A DNA stretch of 64,000 nt from Pomphorhynchus laevis (Eukaryota > Acanthocephala > Palaeacanthocephala > Echinorhynchida > Pomphorhynchidae): NCBI GenBank assembly GCA_012934845.2, contig WNNJ02002083.1:1-64000 (forward strand). The letters are read 5' to 3'. The notes beneath the pieces are model-generated. The model did not search any database. It was not told the DNA's origin and saw only the letters and a list, made by a program, of their open reading frames with translations. Shown piece after piece: positions 15,801 to 24,689 of this stretch. Made by a program: the position numbers and the translations under genes. Position 1 is the first letter of the stretch. Each line of letters begins with the position of its first letter.

Positions 15801-17258
15801 AAAATCAATGTAATTTATGTTCGACCCAAAACAGCACGGTAAAATCAAAAATTATAAAATATATCGGTAGAGGATGAAAGATGAAATATGTCGTCAAGCT
15901 GCCGTGAAATGTATCACTGACTTAATGTTCCATGATATTCGTTATAAAAAATTTATCTGATATCAAATCGATGCACGAATACCTTCTTCATTCCGGATAC
16001 GCGAATGTTGCATTTTGCTCGAAATTAAAACTTACCATTTTCAATCAATGAGATTCGATCAATAGTGTAGTCATGTAAAAATCGATGTCAAATAAATATA
16101 ATGCAACGGAAAGGCTTTATTTTATTGTCGAGATGTCAATAGAACAATCGTCCCTTGATTTTAAGCGATCACTGCCTAGATTATTTTCAGGATTCATGTA
16201 CATCGTTTGACGAGGATAGTATGTATTCTTTCACCTTTTATCTCAGAGACATGTTTATTCCAACATCCATGAAACACATTTATTTAATTGCATACTGCGG
16301 GTGTCCTCACTACTTATACTCTAATTGAAGATCCGCGTTTCAGTCGAAATAATTTAAAAAAGCTGCAAAATATTAGAATATTAGCAAGTCAAACAATCAC
16401 AAGGAAATTGCCAACGTAAAATACCTAACGGGTAAAACAATTCCAGTGGATTTGAACACAAAAACTGCATATTCTGAAATAACACGATACAATAATCAGT
16501 GCTTTAGCAGCAATTCTAACGAAACACCAAAGAACAGGTTATTTTTATTTCCAGAAATATTGCCTCGTAACCATTAATTTACCCGTTTGGCTCAATGATT
16601 TTAATATATGGAATAATCCAGATACGGATCTGGAAGAATCCAGAAGATCAGCACATTTCGCAAATGGGGATACAAAAGAAATAGCCCTTATCAACTACGT
16701 AAAATTGGTCATCAAAGAGTACTGAGTAGTAAGGTACACAGTCAAATATGCGACAAACCAACGTACAATAAAAATGAACTCTTAATAAGATTATTGATCC
16801 ATATAATTTTTTAACAGATCTATTGAATATATACCCAACATCAAGTAATTGACTGAAAGTGTAGATGATATTGAAAGCTAAAGCATGATGATAATAGTAC
16901 AAACAACCGCATTCAATAATGGTTCTTCTGTAATTTAAATGGTACATTTATAGATTTTGTGTGGGTTGAATAAAGCCTTTTGGTCTTCACAAAATCATAT
17001 TGAAACAAGCTTACAGAATCACATTACATATTTCCTAAAAAAGCATCGAAATATCGAATTTAAAACTTCTCATGAAATGTCTTTCCAGTTAAATACTTAA
17101 ATCAACTAATTATCAATTTTAATTCTTATTATAGAAGTCGTCGTGTCATTATTGACAAATAGAAAATAATCTACCTGGTCGAAAAGAAGTTTGCCGTTGG
17201 AACTTGGCGATATAGAGAAATCCAATTCAGCGTCCATTGTAAGTACACAAACGTGTAT
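627..17258 (-). CDS. Ezrin/radixin/moesin (ERM) family gene, eleven internal exons, both ends missing
   Basis: ERM proteins link the plasma membrane to cortical actin. The N-terminal FERM domain binds membrane proteins and PIP2, a coiled-coil rod follows, and a C-terminal domain binds F-actin. Exons on the minus strand, in order: 17175-17258, 13276-13371, 13116-13229, 11727-11893, 10568-10651, 10373-10519, 4745-4841, 4536-4699, 3800-3909, 2110-2270, 627-851. Their lengths sum to 1449 bases (483 codons) and every junction keeps the frame. Diagnostic family stretches are [72 protein letters not shown] and [18 protein letters not shown]. The last favours ERM over merlin. The start codon exon upstream of 17258 was not found, and the actin-binding tail must lie left of position 1. 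Adding about 8 N-terminal and 85 C-terminal residues gives the usual ERM length of about 575. I cannot tell ezrin, radixin and moesin apart; most invertebrates have one ERM gene. Confidence 0.93.
2110..2270 (-). CDS. ERM exon J: coiled-coil rod
   Basis: Codes [20 protein letters not shown], then [19 protein letters not shown] and [14 protein letters not shown], continuous coiled coil. Acceptor CATTTAAG, donor GTATTT. Phases match both neighbours. Confidence 0.87.
2465..3240 (+). pseudogene. Non-LTR-type reverse transcriptase remnant inside an ERM intron
   Basis: Plus-strand reading gives [32 protein letters not shown] and SVEGVQQ, which match the RT palm region of non-LTR-like polymerases (KLDLxNAFNS ... 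EGVQQGDPLGP). The catalytic half after EGVQQ is mostly lost. A downstream piece from 2929 carries [18 protein letters not shown] and [12 protein letters not shown], a C-terminal stretch often found with this RT type. The frame is broken at least once between the two. It is antisense to the host gene and wholly intronic. Clade not determined. Confidence 0.6.
3800..3909 (-). CDS. ERM exon I: coiled-coil rod
   Basis: A charged heptad-like stretch: [20 protein letters not shown] then [16 protein letters not shown]. It is rich in E, R, M and L with no proline. Acceptor TTTAAG, donor GTATGT after G of a split glutamate codon. Confidence 0.87.
4536..4699 (-). CDS. ERM exon H: end of FERM F3 and start of the helical rod
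   Basis: Codes [34 protein letters not shown] and [18 protein letters not shown]. The FERM C-terminal helix runs straight into the coiled coil, as in ERM proteins. Acceptor TTCTTAG, donor GTATCG. Confidence 0.95.
4745..4841 (-). CDS. ERM exon G: FERM F3 lobe
   Basis: Codes [20 protein letters not shown] then [12 protein letters not shown], nearly identical to the family block. Acceptor ATTTTAG, donor GTAATG. It is followed by a 45-bp intron. Confidence 0.94.
5205..5430. repeat. AT-rich foldback (hairpin) repeat
   Basis: The left half from about 5212, with ATTGATTTTCTAAATATT and TTTGATAAAAATTATAAATC, is answered in inverted order by the right half ending near 5428. The axis is near 5315. Arms are roughly 100 bp and about 80 percent matched by eye. 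It looks like a MITE-like element or a hairpin derived from one. No target duplication was identified. Confidence 0.55.
6262..6438 (+). CDS. Possible small membrane protein or first exon, nested in the ERM intron
   Basis: 58 codons from ATG ([18 protein letters not shown]) with one strong hydrophobic segment, [20 protein letters not shown], preceded by a basic KRRH. The layout resembles the first transmembrane segment of four-span membrane proteins, and a GTGTGT donor-like site follows the hydrophobic stretch, so this could be exon 1 of a longer gene. No further exon was found and no family was recognised. It may also be a chance ORF. Confidence 0.3.
   Translation: MSFNETEQRLIYFKRRHNVLVLIAVLQVIAAVVVFSLCVSSKLHTLYKSKIRSTIEIQ
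6640..7800 (+). repeat. Interspersed repeat family C, tandem partial copies
   Basis: Two near-identical blocks begin at about 6729 and 7018 (period about 288 bp) with GCACAGGTATATCAATTT. A core at 7651-7700 contains TATTGGATCA, CTGATGA (7675-7681), GGTC and ATGTAGCGTACTG. The same family recurs at 19.4-20.0, 24.7-25.75 and 42.9 kb. Its core resembles a hammerhead motif read in unusual order (see Part 2). Confidence 0.7.
8304..8935 (+). repeat. Tandem duplication of a ~350-bp unknown repeat
   Basis: Two copies start at about 8346 and 8702. Both contain CAGGAGCCAAAG, CTACGATTGATT, AATCCATATT, CTAAATAACTG and ACTTCGATCAT, then CCAACCAGCAGT or its variant and TTTTGTGATAACT. A short related fragment (AATCCATATATGCTGCTAAA) appears at 27536-27580, so it is a dispersed element rather than only a local duplication. 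No coding capacity was seen. Confidence 0.65.
10373..10519 (-). CDS. ERM exon F: FERM F3 lobe, with a GC 5' splice site
   Basis: Codes [20 protein letters not shown] and continues to [15 protein letters not shown]. The only boundary that joins it in frame to the next exon, restoring [11 protein letters not shown], lies after GACAA. The intron then begins GCAAGT, the classic form of a GC-AG donor. Using the nearby GT (after CAA) shifts the frame against the next acceptor. Confidence 0.88.
10568..10651 (-). CDS. ERM exon E: FERM F2 lobe
   Basis: Codes [20 protein letters not shown] then QEHQGLAK. It corresponds to the family segment RVMDQHKLTRDQWEDRI...HRGMLK. Acceptor TTTTAG, donor GTAAGA. 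It is followed by a 48-bp intron. Phase 2 in and 2 out, consistent with both neighbours. Confidence 0.92.
11727..11893 (-). CDS. ERM exon D: FERM F2 lobe
   Basis: Codes [20 protein letters not shown] and continues [18 protein letters not shown] to LLPNR, the acyl-CoA-binding-protein-like F2 lobe. Acceptor TGTTTAG, donor GTATGC. It ends two bases into an arginine codon that the next exon completes. Confidence 0.93.
13116..13229 (-). CDS. ERM exon C: FERM F1/F2 linker
   Basis: 38 codons from VLQEDIKK to EEIIQDITL, including [16 protein letters not shown], a near copy of the ERM block [15 protein letters not shown]. Acceptor TTACAG, donor GTTTGT. Phase 0 on both sides. Confidence 0.93.
13276..13371 (-). 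CDS. ERM exon B: FERM F1 lobe
   Basis: 32 codons, [20 protein letters not shown] through to RPNKK, matching the family block VVKTIGLREVWFFGLQ. Acceptor CTAG, donor GTAATT. It is followed by a 46-bp intron. Phase 0 on both sides. Confidence 0.93.
13640..17100 (+). other. Unidentified coding-like tract in the first long ERM intron
   Basis: This stretch is less AT-rich than its surroundings and reads, with interruptions, as protein-like text on the plus strand, for example around 14326-14820 and 16350-16950. I did not recognise a family. It could be a decayed mobile element or an old viral insertion. If so it is broken many times and of considerable age. Confidence 0.3.
17175..17258 (-). CDS. 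ERM exon A: start of the FERM F1 lobe
   Basis: 28 codons beginning with [14 protein letters not shown] and ending KLLFDQ. These align with the family stretch INVRVTTMDAELEF...GKQLFDQ. The acceptor is TTTAG before ATA and the donor is GTAGAT after CAG. The in-frame ATG inside the exon is the conserved internal methionine, not the start, because the residues before it also match the family. A short upstream exon coding for about 5-8 residues is expected but not located. Confidence 0.9.
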
Positions 17259-17619
17259 CTAAACAATTTTCAAAAAATAATATAAACCATCCCGAATCAG
17301 TTACCTGTTTTGGTGCCATTTTTTCTTAATACTCGATATATGTACAATATTGTAACAGCAATATTTGATCGTTTACAGAGATTGTTTACAGAATGAAATC
17401 TAGATTGAACAAATCCTGTAACAGAACTAAAATTATTTTGAAAAAGATTGCAAAAATAGAGAATTACAATATTCATAAAGTACAAAATATCAAGATTAAA
17501 GAGCGTTATAATTTCGTATTCTGATTTATTCCAATCTTATAAAACAAATTATATAGCTAAACGTTGTCTATAAACTCAAAATTTTTATATATTGTTTCAA
17601 AATAATTTATTATTTTAAA

Positions 17620-18600
17620 AAGTTGATAATGACCCATTATTGATAAAGAATTATTGGAGCTATATCAAAAAATGGGGAAATTTTAATTTGATATTTCGCT
17701 AATCTCTGTTAGCATATTCAGAAAATTACAATTTAGATTTCGATCTATTGATTTAGATTTTCTCTAAGCTTCTCGATTTAATTTTAATTTGATATTTCGC
17801 TAACCTCTGATAGCATCTTCAGAAAATTACAATTTAGATTTCGATCTATTGATTTAGATTTTCTCTAAGCTTCTCTAAGCTTCATTTGACAGTGCAATGG
17901 GACAGTGTCCCATTGCACTGTCAAATGATTTTAAATGTTTGAAATCATCCATTATTGGAGCTATATCAAAAAATGGGAAAATTTTAATTTGATATTTCGC
18001 TAATCTCTGTTGGCATCTTCAGAAAATTACAATTTAGATTTCGATATATTGATTTCTATTTTCTATATGCTTCTCGATAACTGCAGACTAGTGTCCCATT
18101 GCACTGTCAAATGATTTTAAATGTTTGATAATCATCCATTATTGATAAAGAATTATTGAAGCTGGATCAAAGAAAGAAGGAAAATTTTATTTAATATTTC
18201 GCTAACTTCTGTTAGCATCTTCAGAAAATTACAATTTGATAAAGAATTATTGGAGCTGGATCAAAGAAAAGAGGACAATTTTATTTGGTATTTCGCAAAC
18301 CTATGTTAGCATCTTCAGAAAATTACTGAAGATACTAGCAGAGGTTAGCGAAATATCAAACTGTATTTCAGCAGCTGAACCCTCACTTTTTAAGTTAGAA
18401 TCAAAGTTATAAATTTTTAAATAGTTGATAATGATCCATTATTGATAAAGAATTATCGGAAGTGGATCAAAGAAAGAAGGAAAATTTTATTTGATATTTC
18501 TCTAACCTCTGTTAGAATCTTCAGAAAATCACTAGGTAATTATTAGGTAATTTTCTGAAGATGCTAACAAAGGTTAGCTAAATATCCACTTTTTTTTTAT
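17620..18600. repeat. Cluster of hammerhead-like short repeats (family 2), both orientations
   Basis: About eight copies of a block reading, on the strand of interest, CTGAAGA-T-GCTAAC-loop-GTTAGC-GAAATATC. Minus-strand copies are at 17690-17721, 17791-17822, 17991-18022, 18193-18224, 18287-18318 and 18493-18524. Plus-strand copies are at 18326-18358 and 18555-18586. They alternate with a second shared block (GATCCATTATTGATAAAGAA, GGAGCTGGATCAAA). Related fragments lie at 37570-37735 and 42160-42250. Confidence 0.75.
18190..18235 (-). ncRNA. Best-preserved family 2 hammerhead-like motif
   Basis: On the minus strand: CTGAAGA (18224-18218), one extra T, stem II GCTAAC/GTTAGC with a 4-base AGAA loop (six Watson-Crick pairs), then GAAA (18200-18197). 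Stem III is only the palindrome ATAT followed by T, so it could close only between two RNAs. Stem I is AT-only and weak here. The 17791-17822 copy has a better stem I but a mismatch in stem II. Core positions C3 to A9 and G12 to A14 are intact. Activity is unknown, and the extra T after A9 is non-canonical. Confidence 0.5.
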
Positions 18601-19429
18601 CAAAATCCAATAATTCTTTATAAAATGTATTATAGTAAAATATATTAATAATTAAAACTAATTATTAATAACTAAATGCATTAGTATTTTATGATATTCA
18701 AGTTGTTAATTATAGCGTCACCGTAAAGTATATTTAGAATTATTTTATGTTTTAAAGAATAATTTTGGGAAAATTAACCAATTTTAAAGCAGGATTTTAT
18801 GAAATTTGTTTGATTTTTATAACGCAGATTAGTCAACCCAAAATAATTTTTTTATACTGACTTGGTGTATGTGCATTTATTTATGTTCGTACATATAAAG
18901 ATAAGTTGAGTGCTATTTATTCATACTCAATCCATTCATACTCTAATGATTAGGTAATGATGACACAGTCCCATCAATTGTAATGATGGGACTACATCCC
19001 CGATAAACAATTATTGGTCTGCTTCTTCAGGGGTAACGTTACAAAATAGTAAACGTTTCCGAATAGTTGTTCTATTCGGAAATAGGACAGAGCGGCAATT
19101 GTTTCTCATTCGTATTTCCTGTTCATTTCCTTTATCTAGACATGTAAATAAAATACCATGAGCGAAGGAACTCCTCGAAATATATATAGAGAAAAAAGGG
19201 CCAATTCAAAAGAATAAGTATTCATCTAATATTTTTCCTGTCATATTGTAAATTAAGTTCTTATTATAAATGTGTCAAAACGTATTTGATACAAAAAGGT
19301 TTGATACGCTACGACGATTGCATAAAAAACTTATATGCTGCATAGGCATTGTTTTACCAGACAAAACATTGTATGCGTCAATTAAATATACATATTACAA
19401 GTTGATTTAATCGTGCAGTCATTGTTACC

Positions 19430-20035
19430 ATTTAAATTTTTGGTGACTATTTTTATTGTGCACGCTACTCTTATCCTATCTATAAGCCAACAACAGTACG
19501 CTACATTTCAGCATTAATAGGCCTCATCAGCTACTGATCAATACTTACGTTTTACGATTCGGTCCTTTTAATGCTGGCTGCAAATCACTCGAATCGTCTG
19601 CTTTGTCTGGCATTTAGATTTAATAAAACACTTTCGTCTCTCATTTTGAAAATTTAATTGAAATCATTTCTGATTTCAAATTAAATCAGCGTTTTGGTAA
19701 GAGAAAGTGTTATATTTCAATTTGAAAACCTATATATTCTCTTAATGATTACTACTACCAACTAGTCATTTATAGTTTGCTTCCTAATTTAAACCATCTC
19801 AAGATTGAAGTTAATGTAAATTGGTATTTTCTATGAGCATATAATTCATATAATGATAACATCTTTTAAACAATGATATCAATCAAAATTATAGGCATTT
19901 GCAACATTTTCATTAAAAGTAAAATTGTAATTTTTACAATTGAAATTTTGATGACTACTTCATTCTGCACGCTATTTTAATCATATTCATAAGCCAAGAG
20001 CAGTACGCTACATTTCAGCATTGGTGGACCTAAGG
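19430..20035 (-). repeat. Family C repeat, minus orientation, abutting a LINE
   Basis: Reverse complement of the family seen at 24.7-25.75 kb. The core on the minus strand near 19570-19500 reads GGACCGAATCG, TATTGATCAGTAG, CTGATGA (19530-19524), GGCC and ATGTAGCGTACTG. The segment 19795-20035 is an inverted copy of 25510-25752. LINE sequence begins directly at about 20036. Confidence 0.7.
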
Positions 20036-20998
20036 TCCCCCTGATTTTCTCTCTTCTGCTTTCCGATCTCTCTCCGTTTATCAAACCTTAATCGTTTAAC
20101 GTCATGCAATACGCCGATGACATTCTAATCTATACTCATGCACCCGCACATCGCATACACGATATCGTCATTTCTGCCTTCAACTGTCTTTCTTCTATCT
20201 ACAAACGTCTCTCCAATCTCCATCTCGTTCTAAACCTCGAAAAGTCCAGAATAATGTGGATCCTCCCCCGTAAACCAAACATATCTCTTCCCACTGTGTA
20301 TTTTGCCTCATTGATCATCCCCACAGTCCACAATCTCATTTTCTTAGGCTTCCATTTCGATGATCACATTTCCCTTAAACCCTTCGTCCGAGACAAGGTC
20401 CGCTCATCTAACTTAATTCTCCGTGACATCCGCCGAATCCGCCCCCTTATCGACTTTCGTTCTTGTATGTCTTTTATTTCATCGCTTTTCCCTAAAATCG
20501 ATGACTGCCTAAGCCTTTTCGTCAATGCTCCAAAATTCATCATCCTACTTCTACAATGAATAATCAACTCCGCAGTTCGAGTGCTCTTTCGTCTCCGTCG
20601 CTTCGACCACACATCCACATATCTTGCCCAACTCTCTTGGCCCACCATCCACATCAAACTCCGCCTTCTTCTCGTAACTTTTCGTCTCATCGCTGTCGGT
20701 TCCCCATCGTTCATCAACCTTTCTTTCTTAGACGACACTCGTTCCACCTCGCTATCGCTGCGTTCCCGCCATACCCTCTTACCCCATGTTCCCAATTACT
20801 CCAACAACTACGGTATCCGATCCGTCCTCGTCGCAGCCCCATACACCTGGAATCAACTCCCTCTCGACGTCCGCCGCGCTTCCTCATTTATCACATTCAA
20901 ACACCTCTGTTCACACCTTCTCCACACATGATTTACATTTTTGTTTTGTTGTGGTCATGTAAACGTGCGCTGGCACTCATTTGCCACGTTAAAATAAA
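20036..20998 (+). mobile_element. CR1/Jockey-like LINE, 3' part
   Basis: Decayed RT from the catalytic box onward: QYADDILIY, then LNLEKSRIMW, FLGFHFDDHISLKPFV and RRIRPLIDFRSCMS. The C-terminal end follows in other frames: RRFDHTSTYLAQLSWP, AAPYTWNQLPLDVRR and FITFKHL. The coding end is followed by a short 3' UTR with GTCATGTAAACGTGCGCTGG and a tail of TAAAATAAAT. The frame is broken several times. At least four other copies of this family lie in the window. Confidence 0.85.
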
Positions 20999-21004
20999 TC
21001 TAAT

Positions 21005-21940
21005 TATTTTCTTCCATCCCGTCTGGTGTTCCACAAGGCTCCGTATTAGGCCTTTTGCTTTTGTCTCTTCTTCTCGGTAATTTGTCTTCTATTTATAAAT
21101 TATTTAACTTCCATGTTATGCAATATTCTGATAACATTCTCAACTGTGCTCACGCACCTGCTTATCGTATTCATGATCTTAGTGTTTCTGCTTCCACCTG
21201 TATTGCCTCAATTTTCAAGTATCTTTCTTCTCTTCGTCTTTATCTGAATCCTAATAAATCAAAAACATCGTGAATATTTTCTCGACGCTTCGGTGTAGAA
21301 CCTCCCTACGTACCATTAAATGCTACAATTCTCCCACCGTTGACAATCTCATTTTCCTAAGCTTCCATTTCGACAAATGACTAACACTTAAACTTATCGT
21401 TAGAGATAAAGTACGCTCATCTACCCTGATTCACCGCAAACTCTGTCAAATTCGTAGATTGATCGATTTCACAACGCATCATCAAGGCAGCCATCCGAGT
21501 TCTCCTTCGTCTTCGCGTTTTGATCATACATTTCACCATCTTGTTTCTCTCGATTTGCATACCATTTATTGTCGTGTTTAAATTCGTCTTCTTATCATTG
21601 CTTTTCGCCTTATAACTTTTCATACCCCTTCATTTCTCAACCTTCCTTTTCTCGACAAGTCTCGTCCTTTTTACTGCTCCTTGCGTTCCCGTAATTCCCT
21701 TCTTTTACATGTCCCAAACTACTCTACCTATTTTGGCTTCCCCTCCTTCGTTGTGGATGATCCTCGTTCGTGGAATCATCTGCCTATTCATATCCGCCAA
21801 TCAACATCAAGGATGTGCTTTAAACGCCAAAACCAATTCCATTTCAACAATTAACAAATTAATCTGTGACTTTTGTTCTTTTTATGTTAGTGATCATGTA
21901 AGCGTGCAGTTGACACGCATTTGCCACATTAAATGAGTTA
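21005..21940 (+). mobile_element. Second CR1/Jockey-like LINE copy, 3' part
   Basis: It starts inside the RT at SGVPQGSVLG, then the decayed catalytic box QYSDNIL (YADD changed), RIHDLSVSASTC and YLNPNKSKT. The C-terminal part is badly degraded. It ends with the same 3' UTR as the previous copy (GATCATGTAAGCGTGCAG, ATTTGCCACATTAAA). It is head-to-tail with its neighbour, so these are two insertions or a tandem duplicate. Confidence 0.8.
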
Positions 21941-22059
21941 TTATACAATAACATGAGTCATACTTGAAATATGAATGTATCACCATAAGCGATTCCCATT
22001 TACGAAACTCACTTTGCATTGCGCACAGCGACCGACTCTAATGAAGCCTTTAAAACTAT

Positions 22060-24664
22060 CATGACCGTTATATTACATGACCGTAAAAATAAAACAAAAA
22101 ATATAAATCATGTGTCGAGAAGGTGGGAAAGGAGGCGGTGATAAAGGAGGGAGCGCGGAAGGCATAAGGAGGGAGCTGATTTCAGGCGAAAAGAGCAGCG
22201 CCGAGGAATGCTCTGAGACTGTATTTGTAAGAGTGATTGGGGACATGGAGTGACAGGTAATGACGGGAACGCAACAATAGAGAGGTGGGCGAGTGTCGTC
22301 CACCTCTAAGGGGCAGCGGTTGATGAACGATGGGGAGCCGACAGCGATGATACGAAAAGTAACGAGAAAGCGGAGTTGCATGAAGATGTTGATAGTGGGC
22401 CAGGAAAATAGGGCAAGATATGTGGAGGTGTGATCGAAGCGATAAAGACGTAAGAGCATTCGAAGAGGCCGAGTTGATGATGCGTTGTATGGGTAGGTTT
22501 ATGGATTTTGGAGAATTGGTGAAAAGGCTAAGGCAGTCATCGATTTTAGAGAAAAGAAGCGATGAAATAAGATACATACAAGAACAGAAGTCGAAAAGGG
22601 GGTGGATACGGAGTATGTTACGAAGAATTAAGTTAAATGAGCAGACCTTATCGCGAACGAAGGGTTTAAGGGAAATGTGATCATCGAAATGGAAGTCTGA
22701 GAATGTGAGATTGCGGACTATGGGGATGATTGATAATGCAAAAGATACAAGGGGAGTATATATGTTTGGTCGCCGAGGGAGGATTCACATTATTTTGGAC
22801 TTGTCGAGGTTTAGAACGAGATGAAGATTGGAGAGACGTTTGTAGATAGAAGAAAGACAGTTGGATGCAGAAATGGCGATATCGTGTATGCGATGGGTGG
22901 GTGCATGAACATAGATGAGTATGTTATCGGCGTATCGCATTACATTAAACGAGTAAGGTTTGATAAACGGAGAGAGATCGGAAAGCAGAAGAGAGAAAAA
23001 AGCAGGGGACCTAAGACTGAGCCTTGTGGGACTTCGCAGAAAGGAGGGATAGCAAGGGAGGATGATGAATTTGAACCGAAGCTAAAAGAACAGTCGGATA
23101 GATATGAGGTAAATCATCATACGGAGATGGAAGAAAAGCTGAAATCATTACGAAGGCGAGAAAGGAGGATGGAATGTTCAAAGATGTCGAGGGAGGAGAG
23201 GTCGATGAGGGATGAGAACTCTATATAGATCCTTGTCACGAGAAATAAGTAGGTCGTTTTAATCTTTAATATAGGCGATTTATGTAAGTGATTAGAGCGA
23301 AAAACGGATTGGAAAGGAGGATACATATTGTATGAAGAGAGATAAACGTTGATCTGTATTACGATAAGGTGGTCTAAGAGCTTAGAAAGAGTAGGAAGAG
23401 TAAAATGGGGCGATAGCTAGAAAGAAGTGAGAGGTCGATATATTGTTTTTCAAAGAAAGTACAAACTATGACAGATTTTTATTGAAGGAAATACACGACT
23501 ACGGATGGACGAGCTAAACATGGTAGTGAAAACAGGGAATATCGATGATCATATGGAGTTAGGTATGTGTGGAATGACAGGGGATCAACTTGTGAGGTTT
23601 TGTTAGGCAAGGAAATGAGGACAGATAAGACTTCGGCAGGTGAGACAGAGAAAATATGAGAGTTCTGAAAGGATGAGACGTGGCGTGGAAGAGTGGGATG
23701 TGATAAAGACAAGGTTTGAGAGATCAAAGTGAATACTTTGGTCTGGAGAAATAACGAATAATCACGGGTATTGATATTGCAAGAAGACGATGAGCGAGCA
23801 CGGATTGAGTTAAAAGTATGTCACATATACTTAGAATTGAATGAATTGATGATTTTATACTGCCACGAGTTGCATTTGGTACGTAGTACGTTGAAATGAG
23901 ATCGGCGAAAAGCACTTTAGGAATCACGGTGAGCCGGAGTGAGCGAGCGGATATCACGGTCTGAGAGAGCGATGATATAATCAAAAAAGCATGATGGAGT
24001 CGACGCTTTAAGAGTAGGCAGTAGATCTCAAACTATGGGCACGGTACAAGCGACGGTGAGGGTGAGGATTAAAGGGCAAGAAAAGGTCGTGAGTGGATGT
24101 AAATTCAACGTTGTAAAGAAAGGCAAGATCGTGAGGAGATGATGATGTTATTGTGGGAGAGGATAAAGACGATTTGATTAAGGCAGAGCAGAGAATAAAG
24201 AGGTAAAAAGTTTTCTAAGGGCGACGTAGGATGGTAGGTGTGAAAAGCGGGGTATGTTGGAAGTGAGATAAAGGATGACGAGACAGTGATCGAGTAGACA
24301 GGATCGGAATTAAACAATAAGGTGAAGTCATGAAAACAATCGGGGACAGCGATGATGTCTAGTGTCCCGCTAAAGATGTGTAAGTGCAGTGGAGATTAGT
24401 TTTAGTCGTAGCTGGATAGAGTGATGATGAACCGGATGAAATCGGTAGAATAGGGGTAGTCGAGGCAGATGTTAAAGTCGCCAAGAACGAGTGAAGGGAT
24501 GGAGTACAAAGAACGGTCGGAAAGGAGGTCAGAGAGTTCGGTAAAAAATAAAGAGGTAGGAGCAGATGAATCAGGACGGTATACAATGGCAAGATCCAGA
24601 GTGATCGGGCTAGAAGAACGACAAGTGAACAATTTAAAAAGAACGGCAAGTGAGCAAGTTTCGG
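22060..24664 (-). mobile_element. CR1/Jockey-like LINE, nearly complete ORF2, decayed
   Basis: Minus strand, same family as the two copies above but much longer. The endonuclease end is near 24630-24400 (SLVLGDFNICLD, the GDFN motif of APE-type nucleases). The region before the RT (VSPAEVLSVLISLPNKTSQVD) is at about 23660-23560, the palm is in the centre, and the C-terminal domain (RFDHTSTYLA, FRIIAVGSPSFIN) is at 22459-22200. The 3' UTR lies near 22075. Many frame breaks. It faces the two plus copies 3' end to 3' end. Confidence 0.83.
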
Positions 24665-24689
24665 TTCTTTAAATGTGGGCTAACGATCA

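Noticed and set aside
18960-19080. Hammerhead near CCTGAAGAAGC (minus) and the CCGAATAG/CTATTCGG-GAAAC hairpin
   Set aside because: The two halves are in the wrong order and no second strand pairs with the stem after CTGAAGA.
20364-20795. Long minus-strand ORF rich in arginine opposite the LINE at 20.0-21.0 kb
   Set aside because: It is the antisense shadow of the LINE coding strand; the plus strand carries the RT motifs.
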